Source: an uncultured Clostridium sp.
GTDB taxonomy: Bacteria > Bacillota > Clostridia > TANB77 > CAG-508
Reading direction: 5' to 3'
Assembly (NCBI GenBank): GCA_947568535.1
Contig: CANOPF010000013.1
Coordinates: 1-33,278 of the forward strand
Length of the DNA stretch: 33,278 nt
Part shown: one piece after another, positions 8,095-15,592 of the stretch
Layout of the letters: every line of letters starts with the position of its first letter
Numbering within the stretch: the stretch's first letter is position 1
Notes under the pieces: generated by a model
Seen by the model: only the letters and a program-made list of their open reading frames with translations
What the model was told of the DNA's origin: nothing
Databases searched by the model: none
Program-made: the position numbers and the translations under genes

Positions 8095-8774
8095 TGTATT
8101 TCTACACCTCCAAACATAGCAACACCATTAATATATAATGTAGGTAAATTTTCTTGATATGTTGTTTTCGACTTGTTACTTACTCCACCAAATATTGGTG
8201 TGGATTTTACTTTTATATTGATTCCTGTTGGAACTTTTATCTCGATTCCTCCAAATATAGCATTAGCATTAATTACTTGATCTGTTTTCAAAATAGCATG
8301 GGATAAATCTAATTCTACACTACCAAATACAGCATCTAAATTTGCTCCTTTAAATTCTTGCCCAGATAAATCATTTTTTTGTTCGCCAAAAGTTGCACAA
8401 TATTCTTCAAATTCTCCTTTATTTCGATTTAATGTTTTAATTTTTTCTGTTATTTTTTTATTGAATGTATCTTTAAAAATAATACCTATACCAATCATAA
8501 CAAAAATAAATGGAAAGATTAATTTTCTTATTAAACTAAATGATACGACCCCTTGTGCACATAATAGTAAAACACTTCCTATCACTAACCAAACAAAACT
8601 CCATATTTTGTTATCTCCTCTAAACAACTCAATAAAACTAGGTACAATAATGAACAAGGTCCACCATCCTTTAAAAAAAATATTAATATCTGTTATTCCT
8701 AAAGCATTTAAACCAAAGATTATCCCTATTACAATAAATACTATTCCCCATAATACATTTCCCAATTTTTTCAT
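8091..8774 (-). CDS. LiaF-like membrane protein
   Basis: 227 residues. Seen: four hydrophobic helices in the first 105 residues (LWGIVFIVIGIIFGLNALG, WWTLFIIVPSFIELF, IWSFVWLVIGSVLLL, FPFIFVMIGIGIIF), a linker, then a soluble beta domain with repeated IFGGIEI, IFGGVS and MFGGVEI motifs. Known: this matches the LiaF/VraT C-terminal family, negative regulators of cell-envelope-stress two-component systems. No LiaRS-type kinase or regulator is in the window. The start lies 1 bp after the upstream stop. Confidence 0.75.
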   Translation of the reverse strand: MKKLGNVLWGIVFIVIGIIFGLNALGITDINIFFKGWWTLFIIVPSFIELFRGDNKIWSFVWLVIGSVLLLCAQGVVSFSLIRKLIFPFIFVMIGIGIIFKDTFNKKITEKIKTLNRNKGEFEEYCATFGEQKNDLSGQEFKGANLDAVFGSVELDLSHAILKTDQVINANAIFGGIEIKVPTGINIKVKSTPIFGGVSNKSKTTYQENLPTLYINGVAMFGGVEIQ

Positions 8775-8775
8775 T

Positions 8776-9579
8776 TTACCATTCTTCCTTTCTAATTATT
8801 TTTTCTACTTCTTGAAAACATGCTTCTTTTTCTGTTAAAACAATATCATAATGTTGATTATAGATATTTACATTATCCTCAATTCTATCATTTAAAAAAG
8901 CAATAGTCAATGTTTGATTTCTTTTCTCTTTCTCAACCATGTGAATATCTTCAAGGATATCACCACATAATATTGCATATTGTTTTTCTTTTATTCTATT
9001 TTGCCATGTTGATGGTAGATATTCTTGTATGTTTTTATTCATAGAATGAATAATGGTATCAGTAAATTTCTGCATTTTATCTTCCTGGAATTTAATAAAG
9101 TTACTAATAATATATAGATTATTGCTATAACAACCCTGTTTTTTTAAAAATTCTTCAATGGCATTTCCTATTCCTGCTGACAAAATAATAACTGGAACAT
9201 TATCTTCCTGTAATTTTTGTAAAAATTCTTTTGCTCCATTTCTAAAGATTAGATTCTCTTTTTCTAGTGCTGTTTTTAATTTTGATTCAGTCAACTGATA
9301 TTGGTATAATGTATCCATACTTTTTTGATACCATTCTTTCATATACTGCTTTTTTATTTTTTTCGCTAACTTATTATTCCCTTCTATTGGTACATATTTA
9401 GCATTAAGTTCCTTCCATTCTTTTTTACCTTTCTCGCCAAACAACTCAAAATCTACTACTGCCATCCAAGAATCCATACTGTTTTTTCCTGTTATGGTTT
9501 TATCAAAATCAAGTATTACATAATAATTATTTTTTTCTATGTTTAACTCATTTACTTTATTGGTATTGATATATTTCAT
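8776..9579 (-). CDS. UMPH-1-like (cytosolic 5'-nucleotidase III family) HAD phosphatase
   Basis: 267 residues. Seen: HAD motif I LDFDKTITG near residue 23, then YVPIEGNN, YMKEWYQKS, motif II ILSAGIGNAIEEF, ISNFIKF and motif IV CGDILEDIHMVEK, ending AFLNDR and YDIVLTEKEA. Known: this order matches eukaryotic pyrimidine 5'-nucleotidase NT5C3 (DFDxT, YxxEWYxKS, SAGIGDVLEE, SNFMDF, GDSQGDLRMAD, YLNDR, YDIVL) closely, so a 5'-nucleotidase acting on nucleoside monophosphates is the best guess. First gene of the operon leading to dxr. Substrate unproven. Confidence 0.75.
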   Translation of the reverse strand: MKYINTNKVNELNIEKNNYYVILDFDKTITGKNSMDSWMAVVDFELFGEKGKKEWKELNAKYVPIEGNNKLAKKIKKQYMKEWYQKSMDTLYQYQLTESKLKTALEKENLIFRNGAKEFLQKLQEDNVPVIILSAGIGNAIEEFLKKQGCYSNNLYIISNFIKFQEDKMQKFTDTIIHSMNKNIQEYLPSTWQNRIKEKQYAILCGDILEDIHMVEKEKRNQTLTIAFLNDRIEDNVNIYNQHYDIVLTEKEACFQEVEKIIRKEEW

Positions 9580-9602
9580 TGCTTCCCCTTCCCTCTTCCA
9601 CT

Positions 9603-9631
9603 ATTTTACTATATCTTATGTTATGTGACAA
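9603..9631 (-). promoter_or_regulatory. promoter of the nucleotidase-liaF-DUF4097-dxr operon
   Basis: Minus strand TTGTCA (9626-9631), 17-base spacer, TAAAAT (9603-9608), ending 23 bases before the first start codon. Confidence 0.5.
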
Positions 9632-9670
9632 GAAAAAAAGATGAAAAAAAGTAAATATCTGTTCTTGAGT

Positions 9671-10393
9671 TTACCTTATCTTTTTTATGGTTGCTAATTC
9701 TTTTTGACTAATTTGGGTATATTGCATAATCTTTTCTTCTGTTTCCCCTGCTTTTAACATATTTCTGACTATTTCTTGTCTTCTTCTTTTCCACCCTTTT
9801 CGTTCCAAGTTATATAACATTTTGATCAATCGATCATCTTGTATTATGATTAAATTGTAAACTACATTATCATCTGCTTTTACTATATTCCATTGTTTGG
9901 AACCTGAATAGATGATAATGGGAACTACGACTGGATAGATTTTCTCTTTTTTTAAATATGTCTCCTGTATCATACTTTCTTTTCTCATAATTTCTCCAAC
10001 ATATTGCCATAGTCTTATTAAGATGTCTTGTTCTATTCTACTTTGATGTTGTACTAAAAAATAAATAGGTTTATTTTTTAATTGATAAACCAAATTAACA
10101 TTCTCTGATTTGTTCTGCTTTGCTGTAAAACTTGTCTGGTAATGTAAGATCTGATTCTCTTTTATTTCTTCTTTTAACAGTAAAAATTCATTTAAAAAAC
10201 TAGCCATCCCGCTTTTTCTACTTAAAATGCGAAAAAATATTTTCTCATTTTTCTTTTTTTTGTTTAGTTTTTCATCATACATTCTATGATGTGCTAAATG
10301 GTTAAATTGATATTTTACCTCTTTTTCTTTTACATTCATATTGATATTATTTTTTATGTGTTCAATATATTGTTGATATGTAATAAACTTCAA
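9671..10393 (-). CDS. Rpn/YhgA-like (Transposase_31) family protein, probably inactive nuclease
   Basis: 240 residues from a TTG start with GAGGG upstream. Seen: FNHLAHHRMYDEKL, SGMASFLNEFL, then VNLVYQLKNKPIYFLVQHQSRIEQDILIRLWQY (split around residues 96-128), PVVVPIIIYSG and a C-terminal MLKAGETEEKIMQYTQIS helix pair. Known: Rpn proteins are PD-(D/E)xK nucleases with (A)DLVYxV...LxEHQS. Here the Asp is Asn and the Glu is Gln, so catalysis may be lost. Many spread copies are usual in clostridial genomes. It stands alone between an operon and a divergent murT. Confidence 0.7.
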   Translation of the reverse strand: MKFITYQQYIEHIKNNINMNVKEKEVKYQFNHLAHHRMYDEKLNKKKKNEKIFFRILSRKSGMASFLNEFLLLKEEIKENQILHYQTSFTAKQNKSENVNLVYQLKNKPIYFLVQHQSRIEQDILIRLWQYVGEIMRKESMIQETYLKKEKIYPVVVPIIIYSGSKQWNIVKADDNVVYNLIIIQDDRLIKMLYNLERKGWKRRRQEIVRNMLKAGETEEKIMQYTQISQKELATIKKIR

Positions 10394-10583
10394 TATATCC
10401 CTCTTTTCTACTTATCTATTCTTTTTGGTTTTCATATATGGAAAATATAAGAATCTAAAAATTTTGAAAAAATCACAAAATAAATTATACTTTTATAGCA
10501 TAATCTACTTAATGAAACGATTCAAGGTTTTTCACAAGAAATTCACATGATGAACTGTTTTTCCCACCATAATGTTAAATTTA

Positions 10584-10612
10584 TTGTTCATTTTCATAAC
10601 TTATGATATAAT
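10584..10612 (+). promoter_or_regulatory. promoter of murT-gatD
   Basis: TTGTTC (10584-10589), 17-base spacer, TATAAT (10607-10612) with extended TG at 10604-10605. The rest of the 256-base gap (10394-10649) holds nothing else I can recognise. Confidence 0.6.
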
Positions 10613-10649
10613 AAGATAAAATTTCAATACAGAAAGGTATGAGATAAAC

Positions 10650-11966
10650 ATGAAAAACTTTTTTATTCTATTCATCATGAAAATACTATATTTAGGATTA
10701 AAAATAGCTAAAAGAAATGGCGGTAATTTTTTAGGAAAAATAGCTTATGATTGGAATCCTAACTTATTCCAATACTTTAACATTAATTGTCCTATTATTG
10801 CTGTAACAGCTACCAATGGAAAAACAATGACTAATAATGCTATTACCCATGTTTTAAAAACTGCTGGTAAGAAAGTCATTAGCAATACAGAAGGAAACAA
10901 TATGGAAACAGGTATTTTATCAACACTGTTAAAACATAGCAACTTAATGGGAAAAATAAAAGCAGATTATCTAGTATTCGAAGTAGATGAAGGCTATGTT
11001 CCTATTGTTTTTAATGATTTAAAATTAGATACTTTAGTAGTCCTTAACTTCTTTCGTGATCAATTAGATCGAAATGGTGAAGTAGAATCATTAATCTTAA
11101 AAATTCATGATTTTCTAAAAACGTATACAGGAAATTTACTATTAAATAATGATGATCCTAATGTTGTTCGCTTAGGACAAGCCAATCCAGAAAATCATAA
11201 TGTTTATTACTTTAGTGTCGATAAATATACCTATGCTACTGAAGATATGAAAGAAGTTGGAGAAGGAAAATTTTGTCCATTTTGTCATACTCGATTGGCA
11301 TATGAATACTACCAATATTCACATATTGGAAAATTTAAATGTCCAAATTGTAATTATGGTGATAATGAAATTTATAAAATGGCAACTCATGTTAATTTGA
11401 AAAATAAAACATTTTCTGTTGATAACCTTACTTATCCCACACAATTTAATAGTATTTATCCTATCTACAATTTTGTTGCTGTTATTGCTTGTACTAGCTT
11501 ATATCAAATAGAAAGTGACATCGTTCAAAAAGCTTTATCTAACTTTATGCTCAATAATGGACGATGCGAAGAACTAAAAATAAAAAATATACCAACCATT
11601 CTTAACTTAGCTAAAAATCCGACTGGTGCTAATGTTAGTTTAAGAATTTTAAATGAAGATGAAGAAGAAAAAGATTTACTCTTTGTACTCAATGATAACT
11701 TAGCCGATGGTCGTGATGTATCTTGGATATGGGATATTAATTTTGAAACGTTAAATCATGTATCACGAATTGTTACTTCAGGAACTCGAGCTTATGATAT
11801 GGCTATCCGCATTAAAACAGCTGGATTTCCTATAGATAAAATTGAACCTTACGTGGATTTACATGAAGCAGTAGAAAACTTATACCAAACTAACCAAAAA
11901 AAATATATTATTGCCAATTACACTTCTTTACAACCAACAAGAAATGAAATCTTAAAATTACAATAA
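10650..11966 (+). CDS. murT: lipid II isoglutaminyl synthase, MurT subunit
   Basis: 438 residues. With GatD, amidates the alpha-carboxyl of D-Glu in lipid II, using glutamine and ATP at the inner face of the membrane. Seen: Mur-ligase P-loop ATNGKTMTNNA near 53-63, NFFRDQLDRNGE near 129, a zinc ribbon CPFC...CPNC around 207-236 inserted in the central domain (typical of MurT), and the C-terminal DUF1727 part with LNLAKNPTGAN, DGRDVSWIWDI and SGTRAYDMA. GatD follows after 16 bp. A second in-frame ATG at 10677 is possible; 10650 keeps the usual hydrophobic N-terminus. Confidence 0.93.
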   Translation: MKNFFILFIMKILYLGLKIAKRNGGNFLGKIAYDWNPNLFQYFNINCPIIAVTATNGKTMTNNAITHVLKTAGKKVISNTEGNNMETGILSTLLKHSNLMGKIKADYLVFEVDEGYVPIVFNDLKLDTLVVLNFFRDQLDRNGEVESLILKIHDFLKTYTGNLLLNNDDPNVVRLGQANPENHNVYYFSVDKYTYATEDMKEVGEGKFCPFCHTRLAYEYYQYSHIGKFKCPNCNYGDNEIYKMATHVNLKNKTFSVDNLTYPTQFNSIYPIYNFVAVIACTSLYQIESDIVQKALSNFMLNNGRCEELKIKNIPTILNLAKNPTGANVSLRILNEDEEEKDLLFVLNDNLADGRDVSWIWDINFETLNHVSRIVTSGTRAYDMAIRIKTAGFPIDKIEPYVDLHEAVENLYQTNQKKYIIANYTSLQPTRNEILKLQ

Positions 11967-11982
11967 AAGGAATGAATAAAAA

Positions 11983-12723
11983 ATGAAAGAATTAAAAATA
12001 TTATATCTATACCCAGATATTTTAGAATTATATGGAGATTATGGAAATCTTCAAGTTTTACGTTACCGTTTAGAACAACGTGGTATTCATGCTATTATTG
12101 AACCTTATTCTATTGGCGATACCCCTCCTAACTTTAGCCATTATGACTTAGTATTTGCTGGTGGTGGTGCTGACCAAGAACAAGGAATTTTAGCGCAAGA
12201 TCTTATTCAATACCAAAATACCATTAAAGAAGCAATAGAAAAAGGTGTATTTTTCTTATTAATTTGTGGTGCTTATCAATTATTTGGAAAATACTATAAA
12301 GATGTAGAAGGAAATGTCCTTTCTGGTTTATCCATTTTCGATTATTATACAGAGGCTGTACAAGATAGAAAAAAAAGATGTATTGGTAATATCATTCTAG
12401 AGACAGAATTAGATAACAAAAAAATGAAAATCATTGGTTTTGAAAATCATGGTGGGCAAACTTTTGGTGTTACCTCTCCTTTTGGTCGTGTATTATTAGG
12501 AAATGGTAATAAATTTGCTGACACACAAGAAGGATTCTTCTTACCCAATGTCATTGCAACCTATTTACATGGTCCTCTACTTTCAAAAAACCCTGAACTT
12601 ACAGATTATATTCTTAAATACTGTTTAGATAGAAAATATAAGGAAAATATTGTTTTAGAACCTTTAAATGATGAATTTGAATACAAATGTAGAAAACAAT
12701 TATTTGATAAAATGCTTCTTTAG
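11983..12723 (+). CDS. gatD: lipid II isoglutaminyl synthase, glutaminase subunit GatD
   Basis: 246 residues, a class I (CobB/CobQ-like) glutamine amidotransferase that supplies ammonia to MurT. Seen: YGDYGNLQVLRYR, FAGGGADQEQ, nucleophile Cys95 in LLICGAYQLFG, ENHGGQT and the catalytic His in ATYLHGPLLSKNPEL near 190. The spacing and the order after murT are conserved across Firmicutes. The gene ends at a strong hairpin shared with the convergent nrdD-like gene. Confidence 0.93.
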   Translation: MKELKILYLYPDILELYGDYGNLQVLRYRLEQRGIHAIIEPYSIGDTPPNFSHYDLVFAGGGADQEQGILAQDLIQYQNTIKEAIEKGVFFLLICGAYQLFGKYYKDVEGNVLSGLSIFDYYTEAVQDRKKRCIGNIILETELDNKKMKIIGFENHGGQTFGVTSPFGRVLLGNGNKFADTQEGFFLPNVIATYLHGPLLSKNPELTDYILKYCLDRKYKENIVLEPLNDEFEYKCRKQLFDKMLL

Positions 12724-12755
12724 TGTTGGATTAGGAAATACTTTCTAATCCAACA
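12724..12755. terminator. hairpin between gatD and the nrdD-like gene
   Basis: Perfect 11-bp stem: TGTTGGATTAG (12724-12734) with CTAATCCAACA (12745-12755), with further AAA/TTT pairing inside the 10-base loop. There is no clear U-run on either side. The last eight codons of the nrdD-like gene, including its TAA at 12731-12733, lie inside the hairpin. Confidence 0.5.
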
Positions 12756-14671
12756 TATTGCATATGATCATAGATAAATTGAATGACATTGTCTATCGAT
12801 TTCCCCTCTTGCTCTAGATTTGATACATCTAGATAAGAAATAGAACCTCCTGAAGATATTTTTTGGAATTCACTTTCGATCATTAACTTATCCATATTAT
12901 CTATTTTTTCTTTTATATCCACATGGTAAGAATTCGTATAATAACCTTTGTCTGTTACCTCTTTAATTACGCCAAATTTTTCTTTATCCTTTCTGGCTAA
13001 AGCACATCCTAAATTTCTTGCTGATGTCCCATACAAAGAAAAGCCAATGTTTGTTTCTTTTCTCCATTTATCGGTTACTTCTCTTAAATATTTCATTACT
13101 CTTTTAGCAAATGTATATCCTTTTTCTGTTGTTAATGATTCTCCTGTCATCAATTTAGTCACTTCATATAGCCCAATATATCCTAAAGAAATAGTTGAAT
13201 AATTTCCAGATAATAATTTATCGATAGATTCTCCTTTTTTCAAACGAGAAATTGCTCCATATTGCCAATGAATTGGACTAATATCTGATTTAATTCCTAA
13301 TAAAGCATAATGTCTACACATTAATGCTTCCTTACATAGCTCTAATCTGTCATCTAGTTCTTGCCAGAACTTTTCTTCTTCTCCTTGTGAAACAATTCCT
13401 ATTTGTGGTAAGTTTAATGTAACTACTCCTTGATTAAATCTCCCCTCAAATTGATACATTTTATTTTCATCTTTCCAAGGTGATAAAAAACTACCACCTC
13501 CCATTGGACTAAATACATTGCCTTCATAATTTTCACGCATCTTTTTAGCGGATAGATAATATGGATATTTTCTTTTTATCGAACATTGAATGGCTAATTT
13601 AGTTAGATAATCATATTGACCACCTGTTAAATTGTTACAGTCATCTAATACATAAACTAATTGAGGAGATAACGATGTAACATATACACCTTTATCATCT
13701 TGCATTCCTTCTTCTGTTTGTCGAATCACTTCTTCGATAATCATGGCATTTTCTTTCAAATATGGATCATCTTTTTCAAGATGTAAAAATAACGTTACCA
13801 AAGGAGATTGTCTATTGGTTGTCATTAATGTGTTGATTTGATACTGGATAATCTGCACACCTGATTTTAGTTCTGCTTTTAATCGATCCCAAGCCATATT
13901 TTCTAATATTTCTTTCGAAACTTCCCCTGCATATTTCGCTTTCATCTCTTTTTGATAGTTCTGATAACTTTTTCTTAAATATTTTCCTAAATGTATTAAA
14001 TCAATGGATTGACCTCCATATTGATTACTTGCTACGGCTACCATAATTTGTGTCATAATCATACAAGCTACTTGAAAACTTTTTGGACTTTCTATCTTTT
14101 TTCCATTCATCATTGTTCCTTTCTCTAACATATCGTTAAGATTAATGAAACAACTATTAAAAATTGGTTGAACAAAATAATCTGCATCATGAAAATGCAA
14201 GACTCCTTCCTCATCTGCTTTTACAATTTTTTCTGGAAGTAACAATCTTTTGGTTAAATCTCTTGATACTTCTCCTGCTATACTATCTCTTTGCCTTGAA
14301 GCAAGTAATGTATTTTGATCGTTTTCTTCTATTGGTTGTTTATTTTCATTTCTAATTAAAGCAAGAATAGATTCATCTGTAGTATTTTGTTTTCTGACTA
14401 ATGTTCTTGTATAACGATAAACAATATATTTTTTAGCTAGTTCATATTTTCCTATTTCCATAAGTTTTTCTTCAATGATATCTTGTATGTCTTCCACTAA
14501 CATTCTCTTTTTACCACGTTCTTCAATATATTTTATCATATTTTTAATTTGTTCTTTTGTTGCTCTTTCTTCTAATTTTACTTCTTTATTTGCCTTTTCG
14601 ATAGCAACCCTAATTTTTTCTCTATCATAATCTACTGCTCTTCCATTCCTTTTGATGATTTTCATTCTCAT
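12731..14671 (-). CDS. NrdD-like protein lacking the thiyl cysteine and glycyl-radical domain
   Basis: 646 residues. Seen: an N-terminal ATP cone (IIKRNGRAVDYDREKI...), then the anaerobic ribonucleotide reductase barrel with FHDADYFVQPIFNSCFINL, GTMMNGKKIESPKSFQVAC, NQYGGQSIDLIHLGKYLR and FEGRFNQGVVTLNLPQIGI. Two catalytic features are absent. The family MGCRSFLSPW is MGGGSFLSPW here (the two Gly codons lie at 13493-13498), removing the thiyl-radical cysteine. The protein stops at MQYVGLESIS, where the family continues with a CxxC...CxxC zinc site and the RVCGYxG glycyl-radical loop. The remaining frame is intact, and no nrdG activase is nearby. It is divergent from a Crp/Fnr regulator. Inferred: a non-catalytic paralogue, possibly nucleotide-sensing; a decayed gene is the alternative. 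Confidence 0.85.
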   Translation of the reverse strand: MRMKIIKRNGRAVDYDREKIRVAIEKANKEVKLEERATKEQIKNMIKYIEERGKKRMLVEDIQDIIEEKLMEIGKYELAKKYIVYRYTRTLVRKQNTTDESILALIRNENKQPIEENDQNTLLASRQRDSIAGEVSRDLTKRLLLPEKIVKADEEGVLHFHDADYFVQPIFNSCFINLNDMLEKGTMMNGKKIESPKSFQVACMIMTQIMVAVASNQYGGQSIDLIHLGKYLRKSYQNYQKEMKAKYAGEVSKEILENMAWDRLKAELKSGVQIIQYQINTLMTTNRQSPLVTLFLHLEKDDPYLKENAMIIEEVIRQTEEGMQDDKGVYVTSLSPQLVYVLDDCNNLTGGQYDYLTKLAIQCSIKRKYPYYLSAKKMRENYEGNVFSPMGGGSFLSPWKDENKMYQFEGRFNQGVVTLNLPQIGIVSQGEEEKFWQELDDRLELCKEALMCRHYALLGIKSDISPIHWQYGAISRLKKGESIDKLLSGNYSTISLGYIGLYEVTKLMTGESLTTEKGYTFAKRVMKYLREVTDKWRKETNIGFSLYGTSARNLGCALARKDKEKFGVIKEVTDKGYYTNSYHVDIKEKIDNMDKLMIESEFQKISSGGSISYLDVSNLEQEGKSIDNVIQFIYDHMQYVGLESIS

Positions 14672-14690
14672 TCCCCTTCCATGTACTTTT

Positions 14691-14731
14691 ATTATATAGA
14701 AACCTTTTTATTTTTCTGTTGCAAAAGCAAC
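14691..14731 (-). promoter_or_regulatory. nrdD-like promoter region with palindromic operator 1
   Basis: Minus strand -10 TATAAT (14691-14696) without a good -35. The perfect palindrome GTTGCAAAAGCAAC lies at 14718-14731, its centre about 40 bases before the expected start site. That is where an activating Crp/Fnr dimer sits in class II promoters, and it would compensate for the missing -35. Confidence 0.55.
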
Positions 14732-14874
14732 TAAATCTTTTTTTTGTTTTTTCTTTGGCTTAACTGTAATATTTTGCCAATTTTTACTTTTTTATTTCAA
14801 TTCGATGACATTTTAATGACTCTATTCTTTTTTATTATAATCAGTAAAAATATCCAAATTTTACTTTCGTTTTT

Positions 14875-14904
14875 GTTGCATTAGCAACTATTTTTTGATA
14901 TAAT
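14875..14904 (+). promoter_or_regulatory. Crp/Fnr gene promoter overlapped by palindromic operator 2
   Basis: -35 TTGCAT (14876-14881), 17-base spacer, -10 TATAAT (14899-14904). The palindrome GTTGCATTAGCAAC (14875-14888) covers the -35, so binding there should repress: probable autoregulation by the product. Confidence 0.6.
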
Positions 14905-14923
14905 TGTTTTTAGGGGGATTTTC

Positions 14924-15556
14924 ATGGAACTTAGTTTTGCTATGGATGAATTAATCAAAAAGTTTGAAAATAGTTGTCATCGTGTACAAAAGAAAACTTT
15001 TATTAAAAATCAAGTCATTACCAGTTATATAAAAAAAAGAAACCAATTCTGTATTTTAATCTATGGAAATGCCGATTTAGTTCGTTATGATTTAAATGGT
15101 AATCGAACAATTGTTGAACATTTTTCTCCACATGATGTATTTGGAGAAGTATTTTATACCATTACTACAAATAATGAACTATTAGTAGAAGCACGAGAAA
15201 AATGCGAAGTTCTTTTTTATCATTATCATGACATTCATAGTAAATGTAGAAACACATGTAAATTTCATCAAGAACTTTCTGAAGATTTGCCAGAATTAAT
15301 CTTAAAAAAAGTAACAGATTTAAATATGAGAATTGAATTACTTTCTAAACGATCCATTCGTGATAAATTAATTGGTTATTTTACTATGTTATCGACCAGG
15401 ACACTTAATAAAACTTTTTCTTTACCTTTTTCTTTAACCGATTTAGCTGATTATTTAAGTATTGATAGAAGTGCTATGATGAGAGAATTAAAACTATTAA
15501 AAGAAGAGGGCTTTATTGAAAAAAATAAAAATCAAATAACTCTATTATATAAATAA
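14924..15556 (+). CDS. Crp/Fnr family transcriptional regulator
   Basis: 210 residues, with a GGGGGA ribosome site. Seen: an N-terminal cyclic-nucleotide-binding-like beta roll (FCILIYGNADLVRYDLNGNRTIVEHFSPHDVFGE), a cysteine pair in KCRNTCKFH near residue 110, a dimer helix with IELLSKRSIRDKLIGYF, and a C-terminal helix-turn-helix LTDLADYLSIDRSAMMRELKLLKEEGFIE. Known: relatives in anaerobes respond to redox, nitrosative or metabolic signals. No four-cysteine FNR cluster is obvious, so the ligand is unknown. Two identical half-site palindromes in the upstream divergent region make the nrdD-like gene and itself the likely targets. Confidence 0.85.
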   Translation: MELSFAMDELIKKFENSCHRVQKKTFIKNQVITSYIKKRNQFCILIYGNADLVRYDLNGNRTIVEHFSPHDVFGEVFYTITTNNELLVEAREKCEVLFYHYHDIHSKCRNTCKFHQELSEDLPELILKKVTDLNMRIELLSKRSIRDKLIGYFTMLSTRTLNKTFSLPFSLTDLADYLSIDRSAMMRELKLLKEEGFIEKNKNQITLLYK

Positions 15557-15560
15557 ATTT

Positions 15561-15592
15561 GCCAAAAGGGATATTTTCCCTTTTGGCATTTT
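15561..15592. terminator. bidirectional terminator between crp-like and hisS
   Basis: Perfect 11-bp stem GCCAAAAGGGA (15561-15571) / TCCCTTTTGGC (15577-15587), loop of 5 bases, with T-rich tails on both strands (ATTTTA on plus, AAATTTATT on minus). Confidence 0.85.

Noticed and set aside
12731..14671. The nrdD-like truncation as another CGG frameshift
   Set aside because: There is no CGG near the end and no remaining glycyl-radical sequence in any frame before gatD.
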